From: CAYJXJ01 sp964374095
GTDB taxonomy: Bacteria > Elusimicrobiota > Elusimicrobia > UBA1565 > UBA9628
Direction: 5' to 3'
Assembly: GCA_964374095.1 (NCBI GenBank)
Contig: CAYJXJ010000056.1
Coordinates: forward strand, 1-24,599
Length of the DNA: 24,599 nucleotides
Part shown: piece by piece, positions 6,566 through 11,914 of the stretch
Layout of the letters: every line of letters starts with the position of its first letter
Position numbering within the stretch: the first letter of the stretch is position 1
The notes under the pieces: model-generated
Database searches by the model: none
What the model saw: the letters and a program-made list of their open reading frames with translations, nothing else
Told to the model about the DNA's origin: nothing
Position numbers and translations under genes: made by a program

Positions 6566-6594
6566 TGGACAAAATGTGACGGGGCTGTTATAAT
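6566..6594 (+). promoter_or_regulatory. Promoter of the DUF433/DUF5615 operon
   Basis: TGGACA (6566-6571) and a perfect TATAAT (6589-6594) are 17 bp apart. A GGAGGAG ribosome-binding site at 6610-6616 precedes the ATG at 6622, so this module has a normal leader. The broken copy at 1125-1334 lacks this promoter. Confidence 0.7.
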
Positions 6595-6621
6595 TCATTA
6601 GGGTAAGCCGGAGGAGAATAA

Positions 6622-6852
6622 ATGGAAGTGTTTCCAGGGATTTCAATGGACCCCGGCGTGAGGTTCGGCAAGCCTTGCCTGAGCGGCACGCGGATAGACG
6701 TCGCCACGGTGATCGGCGCGGTCGCCGCCGAAGAGAATATCGAGGCGGTGCAGCAGGCTTACCAGCTGACCCATGAGCAGGTCCTCGCCGCGCTTCGTTA
6801 CGCCGCTCACGTCGCCGCCCACTTGCCGCCCGCCGTGCAGCAAGCTTCTTGA
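6622..6852 (+). CDS. DUF433 antitoxin
   Basis: The 76-residue product shows the DUF433 winged-helix pattern: P-G-I-S-M-D-P-G-V-R-F-G-K-P-C-L-S-G-T-R-I, then E-N-I-E-A-V-Q-Q-A-Y-Q-L-T-H-E-Q-V-L-A-A-L-R-Y-A-A. These small DNA-binding proteins pair with PIN-like DUF5615 toxins, as here. Promoter and ribosome-binding site are strong. Its TGA stop (6850-6852) overlaps the TTG start of the toxin gene, so the two are translationally coupled. This is the intact parent-type copy of the broken module at 1125-1334. Confidence 0.85.
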   Translation: MEVFPGISMDPGVRFGKPCLSGTRIDVATVIGAVAAEENIEAVQQAYQLTHEQVLAALRYAAHVAAHLPPAVQQAS

Positions 6853-7214
6853 AAGTTCTCCTCGACGAGAACTTTCCCCTTCCGCTCTACCACCGTCTTC
6901 GCGCCCTCGGGATCGACGCCGAGCACATCATCGTCCTCGGGATGAGAGGCCTTCCGGATTCGGAAATTCACAAACGCCTGGCTGCGGAGGATATCGTGTT
7001 CCTGACGCAGGACACCGAGTTTGAGACGTTGCCCGCCGACCGCCGCGGGGTCGTCATCATCTCACGCCTGCGCCAGAGCCTCCCGATCAGCCGGCGGGTT
7101 GAAATCTGGAGCAAAGCCATTCAGGATTTTGTCGCTCGCCGGCGCCCCGAAAAGCTCTTCGATCTGCTTGAGACGGGCGCGATCATTCCCTGGGAAATCC
7201 GCGAAAGCCTATGA
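6849..7214 (+). CDS. DUF5615 PIN-like toxin
   Basis: The 121-residue product starts with MKVLLDENFPLPLYHRL (acidic pair D-E as in PIN-like and Mut7-C domains). It continues with G-L-P-D-S-E-I, a D-I-V-F-L-T-Q-D-T-E-F strand with the second acidic cluster, and G-V-V-I-I-S-R-L-R-Q. The spaced aspartates (about residues 6, 37 and 55) fit a metal-dependent RNase active site. The start is TTG inside the end of the antitoxin gene. The full length is present, so together with DUF433 this should be a functional TA module. The 282 bp missing from the other copy cover most of this gene's interior. Confidence 0.85.
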   Translation: MKVLLDENFPLPLYHRLRALGIDAEHIIVLGMRGLPDSEIHKRLAAEDIVFLTQDTEFETLPADRRGVVIISRLRQSLPISRRVEIWSKAIQDFVARRRPEKLFDLLETGAIIPWEIRESL

Positions 7215-7236
7215 CTCTCGCGCCGCCATGATTACG

Positions 7237-7427
7237 GGCGCTCAGGAGGACGTCGAATCCGCGCGACCAACTCCCGCAGGGCCTGCGGGACTTCCTCCGG
7301 AAGGGGGGCATAGTCCTCGCGCTCCTTCTGGGCCCGCGGGTCGGCCTCCTTAATAAGGAAGCCGACCGGTCAGCATCTCGTAGGCGGTGGCCCCGAGCCC
7401 GAATATATCCGGCCGGATCGCCGCCCG
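7237..7427 (-). pseudogene. 3'-end remnant of a second kinase gene
   Basis: This region aligns to 1359-1633 of the kinase gene in two pieces. The stop region at 7237-7258 matches 1359-1380, and 7259 onward matches from about 1464, with about 10 substitutions and a small indel. It then jumps to the block that starts at 4161. The joint falls in the 9-bp motif CGCCCGGCC, present at both 1625-1633 and 4164-4172. A deletion between these repeats would remove about 2.5 kb, nearly the whole kinase body. The divergence here contrasts with the identical 322-bp block next to it. Confidence 0.75.
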
Positions 7428-7740
7428 GCCCCCCCGGTTCTACCGTGCCGCATGCTGCTCTCGCGCTGAAAAAGCGCCGGCATTTCCAAGATTTGAACTC
7501 GCGCCGGCGCGAGTTCGCGTGTATATTTTTGCGGCAGAATTTGAGGACGCCGCGGGTCCGGCGCTTGGGTCATTCCCTGGGCGCTCGCCTCAAGTCCTTG
7601 GACTTGAAGCTTCCGGCCGGTGGGCGTGAGCTCGGCGGGCGGCCCGGGCGTGGGACGCGTCGTTGTTTCAAGACCCGCCACGGTCAACCCGGTTGGAGCC
7701 CGTTCTGCCTCCGGACCCAAATCCTCCGGGCTCTTCCGGG
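7419..7740. repeat. 322-bp duplicated block, copy B
   Basis: Identical by eye to 4161-4482, including the 22-bp palindrome (here 7495-7516). Its right end coincides with the predicted 3' end of a group II intron fragment at 7741. No gene follows the copied upstream region, so any promoter in it is orphaned. Confidence 0.85.
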
Positions 7741-7850
7741 ATCGGGGTAGGGGGGATCGCCGGAGATACCGACGACCATCCCCCCTCCCACACCACCGGA
7801 CATGCGGGTCCGCATCCGGCGGTTTGAAAAGTTGAGGTTCACGCCTCAAG
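7741..7850 (-). mobile_element. Group II intron 3' end (domains V and VI), 5'-truncated
   Basis: On the minus strand, ACCGCCGG/CCGGTGGT and ATGCG/CGCAT stems with a 4-nt loop and a 2-nt bulge (about 7792-7825) match the domain V layout. A second hairpin follows (arms 7778-7789 and 7746-7757), in which one adenosine is bulged (plus-strand T7748). Only seven bases, ending in GAT, follow it before 7741. That is the expected domain VI with branch-point A and a 3' end in A-pyrimidine. A stem TTGAGG/CCTCAA (7832-7849) lies just upstream of domain V. No reverse transcriptase frame and no GUGYG 5' end are visible before the next gene, so this is a remnant. Confidence 0.65.
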
Positions 7851-7945
7851 TCTTGGCACCCTCAGCGCGTCGAAGTAGAGCGAAGGAAGGGCAATGTGAA
7901 CTGCTGGGGAGTCAAGCCCCCAAATCCTCAGGAGAAAAACAGGGA

Positions 7946-7974
7946 TTGACAGGTCTCGGAATTCGGGTTAAACT
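7946..7974 (+). promoter_or_regulatory. Promoter of the MNT nucleotidyltransferase gene
   Basis: Consensus TTGACA (7946-7951), a 17-bp spacer and TAAACT (7969-7974). The expected start is near 7981, giving about a 20-nt leader with no clear Shine-Dalgarno site before the ATG at 8000. Confidence 0.6.
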
Positions 7975-7999
7975 TCGGCATCCGGATCCCTAAAAAACC

Positions 8000-8329
8000 A
8001 TGACTGCGTCTCAGGTTCAAGGCGTCATATCCAAAATGGTCCGGCGGATCGTGACCCGCTTTGAACCGGAGCGGGTCATCCTGTTCGGTTCCTACGCCCG
8101 AGGTGCTCCTACCAGGGACAGCGACGTTGATTTGGCCGTGATTTTCCCGAAGCTCAGAGGGAAGCGCAGGGACAAGGCCGTCGAGATCGGAGTCGCGCTC
8201 AACGGCATGGGTGTCGCAAAAGACGTGATCGTTCTCACCCGGGAGGACTACGAGGAGCAGAAAAGCGTCGTAGGGACGATCGGGCACATCCTGGCCCGGG
8301 AAGGGAAAGTTCTTTATCCGCGAGCGTGA
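8000..8329 (+). CDS. MNT-domain nucleotidyltransferase (MntA-type antitoxin)
   Basis: The 109-residue product is a minimal nucleotidyltransferase with the catalytic motif GSYARGAPTRDSDVDLAV (G-S-x10-D-x-D), here fully conserved, and a further acidic position in K-D-V-I-V-L-T. In MNT/HEPN modules the MNT protein neutralises the HEPN RNase by adding AMP groups to it. The gene order is normal: the HEPN frame begins with GTG overlapping this stop codon by 3 bp. The partner is broken, so this is an orphan antitoxin. The gene is complete and has its own promoter. Confidence 0.85.
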   Translation: MTASQVQGVISKMVRRIVTRFEPERVILFGSYARGAPTRDSDVDLAVIFPKLRGKRRDKAVEIGVALNGMGVAKDVIVLTREDYEEQKSVVGTIGHILAREGKVLYPRA

Positions 8330-8508
8330 CGAAGAAAGAGGAAGCGGCCAGACAATGGCTCGGCAAGGCGTAGCACGACCTCTTAAACGCGAGGAATACC
8401 TTGGCCACACTTGGGGATGACTGTCCCTATGATACCGTGTGCTTCCACGCCCAGCAGGCCGTCGAGGAAGGGTCGTGGAGTTTCTGGTTCAGCCCCAAGG
8501 CCGGCTGA
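8326..8508 (+). pseudogene. Broken HEPN-domain toxin (partner of the MNT gene)
   Basis: Translation from GTG 8326 gives KKEEAARQWLGKA, then an in-frame TAG (8371-8373), then HDLLNARNTLATLGDDCPYDTVCFHAQQAVEE. These are classic HEPN landmarks (W-L-x-K-A-x-x-D-L, Y-D-T-x-C-F-H-A-Q-Q-A-V-E). After AVEE the frame loses family similarity and ends at 8506-8508. The remaining helices of the usual about 130-residue domain are absent. A nonsense mutation plus later frame damage therefore inactivated the toxin while the antitoxin gene stayed intact. Confidence 0.75.
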
Positions 8509-8528
8509 TTTAGAAAAAGCCCCTCAGG

Positions 8529-8630
8529 TTGGGCACGCTCGATGAAGTTCTGGAATATGCGGAACAGGACCTCGGCGATAGGGTCGACTGGTACATTGAG
8601 AAATTCCTCAAAATGAGAAGAAAGCGATGA
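8529..8630 (+). CDS. Small unrecognised ORF, possibly a C-terminal fragment
   Basis: From a possible TTG at 8529 the frame encodes about 33 residues (including LDEVLEYAEQDLGDRVDWYIEKFL and a basic end). It closes with TGA overlapping the ATG of the next small frame (ATGA, 8627-8630). The sequence looks like a real amphipathic helix, and the overlap is typical of coupled TA pairs. No family is recognised. The frame is closed upstream by TAG at 8511, so this may be the tail of a truncated gene. Confidence 0.3.
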   Translation: MGTLDEVLEYAEQDLGDRVDWYIEKFLKMRRKR

Positions 8631-8797
8631 AACCAGAATCTAAGGAACGATTGCGGCAGGACATCTCTGATGCCTTCGATTTCGTCCGGTTTCTCGTCAA
8701 AAATCCACGAACCCTCCGAAAGATCAAGAACGGGGCCGTCATCCAGCTCCTCCGCGCCGGGCCGCGCGGGCCGGCGGGCCCCTACCGCCCCTCCTGA
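8627..8797 (+). CDS. Small unrecognised ORF downstream of the above
   Basis: The ATG overlaps the stop of the preceding frame by 4 bp. The 56-residue product starts with a convincing charged helix (KPESKERLRQDISDAFDFVR) and F-L-V-K-N-P-R-T-L-R-K-I-K-N-G-A-V-I-Q-L-L. It then turns into a Gly/Pro/Arg run (from about residue 43) that looks like out-of-frame GC-rich DNA. I infer a small conserved-type protein truncated or fused at its C-terminus. The N-terminal part resembles small DUF-type proteins that accompany TA loci, but I cannot name the family with confidence. Confidence 0.35.
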   Translation: MKPESKERLRQDISDAFDFVRFLVKNPRTLRKIKNGAVIQLLRAGPRGPAGPYRPS

Positions 8798-8846
8798 GGG
8801 ATTCAACCCCGGCAGCAGCCCCGACCGAGACGGAAGAACCAGAGAG

Positions 8847-9054
8847 CTATCGTCCCAGGACGACGTCGATCCCGGCGGGCAGGAGCTCGAAAGTCCTAGC
8901 CGGAATCTTCCCCGCGCGCTCCGCCAACAGGGATTTGTCGATGGTGACGATCTGCGAGACGTTGGCGACGGAGTCCTTCGGAAGGCCGGAAACCCGGGCC
9001 GGAGCCGGAGGGAAGGGGGAGGTCGGCCCACCATACCTCCCCCTGAAAGATCAC
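8847..9054 (-). pseudogene. MazF/PemK-type toxin with internal deletion
   Basis: From GTG 9054, overlapping the stop of the upstream antitoxin, the minus strand encodes VIFQGEVWWADLPLPSGSGPGF, the exact start of MazF/PemK toxins. The frame then shifts. In another frame the rest reads LPKDSVANVSQIVTIDK followed by about 27 residues ending in DVVLGR-stop, the normal MazF C-terminus. About 40 central residues of the usual about 110 are missing, and the joint lies in a short CCGG-containing stretch near 8979-8996. The RNase cannot fold normally, so the toxin is dead although both ends are well preserved. Confidence 0.8.
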
Positions 9055-9287
9055 CACTGCGACCGCCGCAAGGTCCGCCGGGAGGCCGCGGACACAAAAG
9101 GATCGCGCTGATCGCCGAGCTCCCCGCAAACGCGGTCCAATGCCTCCGCGACCCTATCCGAGGCGTGGCGGGCCAGGTACTCCTCGAGCGCCCGGCTGTA
9201 GAGCTGGCTGCGGGATTTACCCGCGCGCCGGGCGTAGCGCTCGGCCTCGTGGAATACCTTATCGGGAAGGGAGATGGCCGTCTTCAT
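9051..9287 (-). CDS. MazE-like ribbon-helix-helix antitoxin
   Basis: The 78-residue product begins MKTAISLPDKVFHEAERYARR, followed by GKSRSQLYSRALEEYL. That is a ribbon-helix-helix DNA-binding domain (beta strand K-T-A-I-S-L-P, two helices), as found in MazE-type antitoxins of MazF/PemK pairs. A C-terminal tail of about 35 residues would contact the toxin. It is intact, but its toxin (8847-9054) carries an internal deletion. A near-consensus promoter sits directly before the ATG, so the gene may still be expressed as a solitary repressor/antitoxin. Confidence 0.8.
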   Translation of the reverse strand: MKTAISLPDKVFHEAERYARRAGKSRSQLYSRALEEYLARHASDRVAEALDRVCGELGDQRDPFVSAASRRTLRRSQW

Positions 9288-9293
9288 ACCTTT

Positions 9294-9322
9294 AGTATAA
9301 CCGCTGGATTCGCCCCCGTCAA
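9294..9322 (-). promoter_or_regulatory. Promoter of the mazE-like gene
   Basis: Minus-strand TTGACG (9322-9317), 17 bp, TATACT (9299-9294), with the same two hexamers as the RelE/Phd promoter at 359-387. Only six bases lie between the -10 box and the ATG at 9287, so transcription should begin at the start codon. The -35 box overlaps the TGA that ends a short coding-like frame behind the symporter gene. Confidence 0.65.
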
Positions 9323-9428
9323 GGTTGCGCGATGACGACTTGAAGGGAGACGCGAGTCTTACGGACTTTTTCGCCTCCTTCGGCGTCGAAATACTCTCCG
9401 TCCGGCGAGCGCCGGCGCTGCTGTCGGA

Positions 9429-10871
9429 CTAAGCGCCTCTTCTCCGCGAATCTCGCAACCTCGACCTGCGCCCGGCGGCGCGCTGTGCCGCGCGCCGCTC
9501 GCGCCCGACGGCCCACGCCGCCGCCGAGCAAGCGAGCCCCGCGTAGAAGGGCTCGACGCCGAGGGGGTAGCTCGGCGAGGCGGCCGAACCCCGCAGCAGC
9601 CCCAGCGCGAGCCAGGCCAGGGCCACGGAGCCGCCGCCGACTGAGGCTGACAAGGCCCCCCGGGGGGTCATGCGGAGCGGCTCGAAATAAACCGAGAGGG
9701 TCACGAGCAGCAGGCCCGGAACCGCGGCCGAGCCGACGAAGAACCATAGGGACACGACCGAAGGATAGACCACCGCCAGCCCCCACCCCGCGGCGCCGGA
9801 GGCGAGCAGGCCCCAACGGATCCAACGCTCGGAGGCCTCGGGAGGCATGTCCCATATCCGTCCGGCGGCGTCCTTGCCCAAGGCCGTGGCCGAGACCAGG
9901 CCCGCGGCGGCCAGGGACGCGATGATCGAGGAGGACATCCCGGCAAAAAACAGTCCCTTGAGCACCGGCGGCAGGAGCCGGGAAGCCAGTTCCGGGTAGG
10001 CCATGAGGGGATCGCGCATTTCCGGCGTGAGCGCCCGGGCGCAGAGTCCGGCCGTCGTGGTCATGAGGTCGAAGAGAAACCAAAAAGCCACCGAGACGCA
10101 GATGCCGACCCGCGCGGTGCGCGCGTCGGCCGCGGCGCAGACGCGCTGGTGGAACGCGGGGTCCACGAAGGTCCACAGGGCGATGAAGAACCAGGTGAGG
10201 AGGTAGCCGACGGAATGTCCCCCCCCTAAAACCAAATGAGCCGCCGGAAGTCTCGCGGCCAATCCCCCCGCCCCGCCGACGGCCATCCACGCCGCGGGGA
10301 TCACCAGGGCGAAGCCCCCGTACATGAACAGAAATTCCAACCGGTTGGTCCAAACGTCGGCCCGCAGACCCCCCCACCACAGGATGGAGAACGCGAACAC
10401 ACCCGCGCCCGCCACGCACAACGCCGCGGGCCAATCCGTGAGCCAGCGCGCCACCGTGCCGAGCATCAGCATCTCGTCGGCCGGGCTGGCCAGCAGGGCG
10501 ATCCAGACCGCGGCCGCGATCGCCACTCCCGGCCCGTAGACGGCCTCGAGGTGATCCGGCAGGGTCCGGCCGGACGCCCCGCGCACCCGGCCCGCCAGGA
10601 GCCAGGCGTAGAGCAGGCCGAAGACGTAGTACGGCACGCCCTGGACGAGCCAGTTGCTCACCCCGAAGCGGTAGGTGAACTCCCCGACGCCCAGCACCCC
10701 CCCGAACCAGGTGGGGACCAAGGTCGCGACGAAGGAGGGCAGGGTGAGGGTGCGTCCGGCGAGAAAGAAGTCGTCGAGCCCCTCCCGCCGCCGCCGCGCC
10801 GCGGCCAATCCCAAGCCGAGTACCGCGGCGAGAAAGCCCGCGAAGATGCCGAGGTCGAGGCCGGAGAGCAT
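9429..10871 (-). CDS. Sodium:solute symporter (SSS family)
   Basis: The 480-residue product is a polytopic membrane protein with about 12-13 hydrophobic helices. It has SSS-family marks: an N-terminal helix followed by G-L-D-D-F-F-L-A-G-R-T-L, P-T-W-F-G-G-V-L-G-V-G-E, W-W-G-G-L-R-A-D-V-W-T-N near the middle, and G-L-F-F-A-G-M-S-S-S-I-I-A-S-L in the sodium-site helix. It imports a small solute with sodium across the inner membrane. The substrate cannot be read from sequence. It is the last gene of a coupled run (6 bp after the preceding gene), two genes behind a thiamine pyrophosphokinase, so a thiamine-related substrate is a reasonable guess: SSS proteins have been proposed as thiamine or precursor transporters (ThiV). 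The C-terminal about 25 residues are arginine-rich. Confidence 0.85.
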   Translation of the reverse strand: MLSGLDLGIFAGFLAAVLGLGLAAARRRREGLDDFFLAGRTLTLPSFVATLVPTWFGGVLGVGEFTYRFGVSNWLVQGVPYYVFGLLYAWLLAGRVRGASGRTLPDHLEAVYGPGVAIAAAVWIALLASPADEMLMLGTVARWLTDWPAALCVAGAGVFAFSILWWGGLRADVWTNRLEFLFMYGGFALVIPAAWMAVGGAGGLAARLPAAHLVLGGGHSVGYLLTWFFIALWTFVDPAFHQRVCAAADARTARVGICVSVAFWFLFDLMTTTAGLCARALTPEMRDPLMAYPELASRLLPPVLKGLFFAGMSSSIIASLAAAGLVSATALGKDAAGRIWDMPPEASERWIRWGLLASGAAGWGLAVVYPSVVSLWFFVGSAAVPGLLLVTLSVYFEPLRMTPRGALSASVGGGSVALAWLALGLLRGSAASPSYPLGVEPFYAGLACSAAAWAVGRERRAAQRAAGRRSRLRDSRRRGA

Positions 10872-10877
10872 CCAGCC

Positions 10878-11285
10878 TCAGCTAAACTCGATGGGCTTTC
10901 CCTTCTCCCGCGCCAGGGCGCAAAGCTCGAGGAGCCGCCCCAGAAGGGGCTTGCCCTCGGAGTCGATGAAGACCTCGTAGAGATTAGCGGGCCGCCGTCC
11001 CGAACCGGCCAGCTTGCTCGACCAGTTGTTGTCCAGGGGCTTGGGGGGAAGCTTCTTCATGGCCGCGGCGATCGCCTCCAGGTCCCGCTGGAGGGCCGGG
11101 ACCTCCTCGGCGGACCATTGGCCGTCGAACTTGTTCATGAATGTCGGGAAGCCCGAGCCGAACTCCCCATCCTCCAGCGCCGCGTGCACCGAATCTTTGA
11201 AATAGCAGTAATCGTCCTCGGTCTCGGTCGCCACCAAGCCCAGCTCGTCGTCTCCATCCATAACGGCCAGTCGAATTGCCATCAT
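10878..11285 (-). CDS. Small soluble protein resembling Imm70-type immunity proteins
   Basis: The roughly 135-residue product has an N-terminal strand A-I-R-L-A-V-M-D-G-D-D-E-L, Y-C-Y-F-K-D-S-V, and F-P-T-F-M-N-K-F-D-G-Q-W-S-A-E-E-V-P-A-L. An E-A-I-A-A-A-M-K-K-L-P-P helix and a C-terminal helical segment with LLGRLLELCALAREKGKPIEF follow. The G-S-x-F-P-T ... D-G-x-W-S-x-E-E arrangement recalls Imm70-family proteins of polymorphic toxin systems. This is from memory and moderate at best. No toxin is nearby. The start at 11285 (or 11282) overlaps the thiamine pyrophosphokinase stop, so it is translated as part of that operon, and a housekeeping role is just as possible. Confidence 0.6.
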   Translation of the reverse strand: MMAIRLAVMDGDDELGLVATETEDDYCYFKDSVHAALEDGEFGSGFPTFMNKFDGQWSAEEVPALQRDLEAIAAAMKKLPPKPLDNNWSSKLAGSGRRPANLYEVFIDSEGKPLLGRLLELCALAREKGKPIEFS

Positions 11286-11914
11286 CCCCCCCCGCTTGAA
11301 TTCCCCACGGTCAGCCAGACGGCGCCGGCATGCACCGTCAAGACCACCGGGCCCTTGGCCGCGTTGCTCAAGCCCCGGCTTGCCGGGACGAGGGCCTGAC
11401 GCGTCAGGTCGTAGCGGCCGCCCCTCAAGGTCACCTTGGTCGACGGGCCGCGACCCGCCAGCGAGAAAACGCGGCCACGCCCGATAGCCACTCGGTGTCG
11501 GCCCGGTCCCAGAAGACAGGCCTTCCCGCGGCCGACCAAGGTGAGGCGCAAGCGCAAGCCCCACGCCTCCGCGACCGCGAGGTTGACCAACTCATGATCG
11601 AGGCGCCCGCCTAAGGCGCCGGCTACGTACACGTCGCGGACCCCCATGCCCAAGAGAAAGTCGAGGGATTTCTCGAAGTCGTTTCGCCCCTCGTCGAAAT
11701 CGCACCAGTAGACCGTCTCCCGCCAGGCGGGGCGCCGGCGGGGTTGGGAATCCATGTCGCCGATCACGAAGCGCGGCTCGATCCCGAGGCGGATGGCGTG
11801 GCGGACCCCGCCGTCGGCGCAGGCCACCCGGCCGCAGGCCCGGGCCAGCGCGCGCGCGGCCGCGGGGTCGTCGAGCTCCCCGCCCAGGAGAAGCAGGCAG
11901 GCGGCCGCGGTCAA
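11282..11914 (-). CDS. thiN: Thiamine pyrophosphokinase
   Basis: The 210-residue product shows the family's N-terminal catalytic domain: A-C-A-D-G-G at about residues 31-36, I-G-D-M-D-S at 51-56, F-D-E-G-R-N-D-F-E-K-S at 73-83 and A-L-G-G-R-L-D-H-E at 100-108. A C-terminal beta-rich thiamine-binding domain follows (to about 200). It transfers pyrophosphate from ATP to thiamine to make thiamine diphosphate in the cytosol. The length is usual. The start codon is TTG at 11914, overlapping the preceding stop by 4 bp (TTGA). There is no ribosome-binding leader or TPP riboswitch before it, so expression depends on the operon. Next comes a small protein and then a sodium symporter. Confidence 0.85.
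   Translation of the reverse strand: MTAAACLLLLGGELDDPAAARALARACGRVACADGGVRHAIRLGIEPRFVIGDMDSQPRRRPAWRETVYWCDFDEGRNDFEKSLDFLLGMGVRDVYVAGALGGRLDHELVNLAVAEAWGLRLRLTLVGRGKACLLGPGRHRVAIGRGRVFSLAGRGPSTKVTLRGGRYDLTRQALVPASRGLSNAAKGPVVLTVHAGAVWLTVGNSSGGG

Noticed and set aside
1..9300. Integron cassette array (many TA modules in a row)
   Set aside because: No attC-type core sites or consistent hairpins follow the genes, orientation is mixed, and the repeats seen are explained by duplication and deletion.
4690..9300. DGR template repeat or reverse transcriptase for the FGE gene
   Set aside because: I looked for A-rich versions of the FGE C-terminal codons on both strands and for reverse transcriptase motifs and found none in the window.
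9319..10434. Minus-strand open frame of 371 codons in another frame of the symporter gene
   Set aside because: Shadow of the SSS gene. Only its last about 32 codons (9319-9428, including DGEYFDAEGGEKVRKTR), beyond the symporter stop, look coding-like. They may be the tail of a lost gene, too little to annotate.
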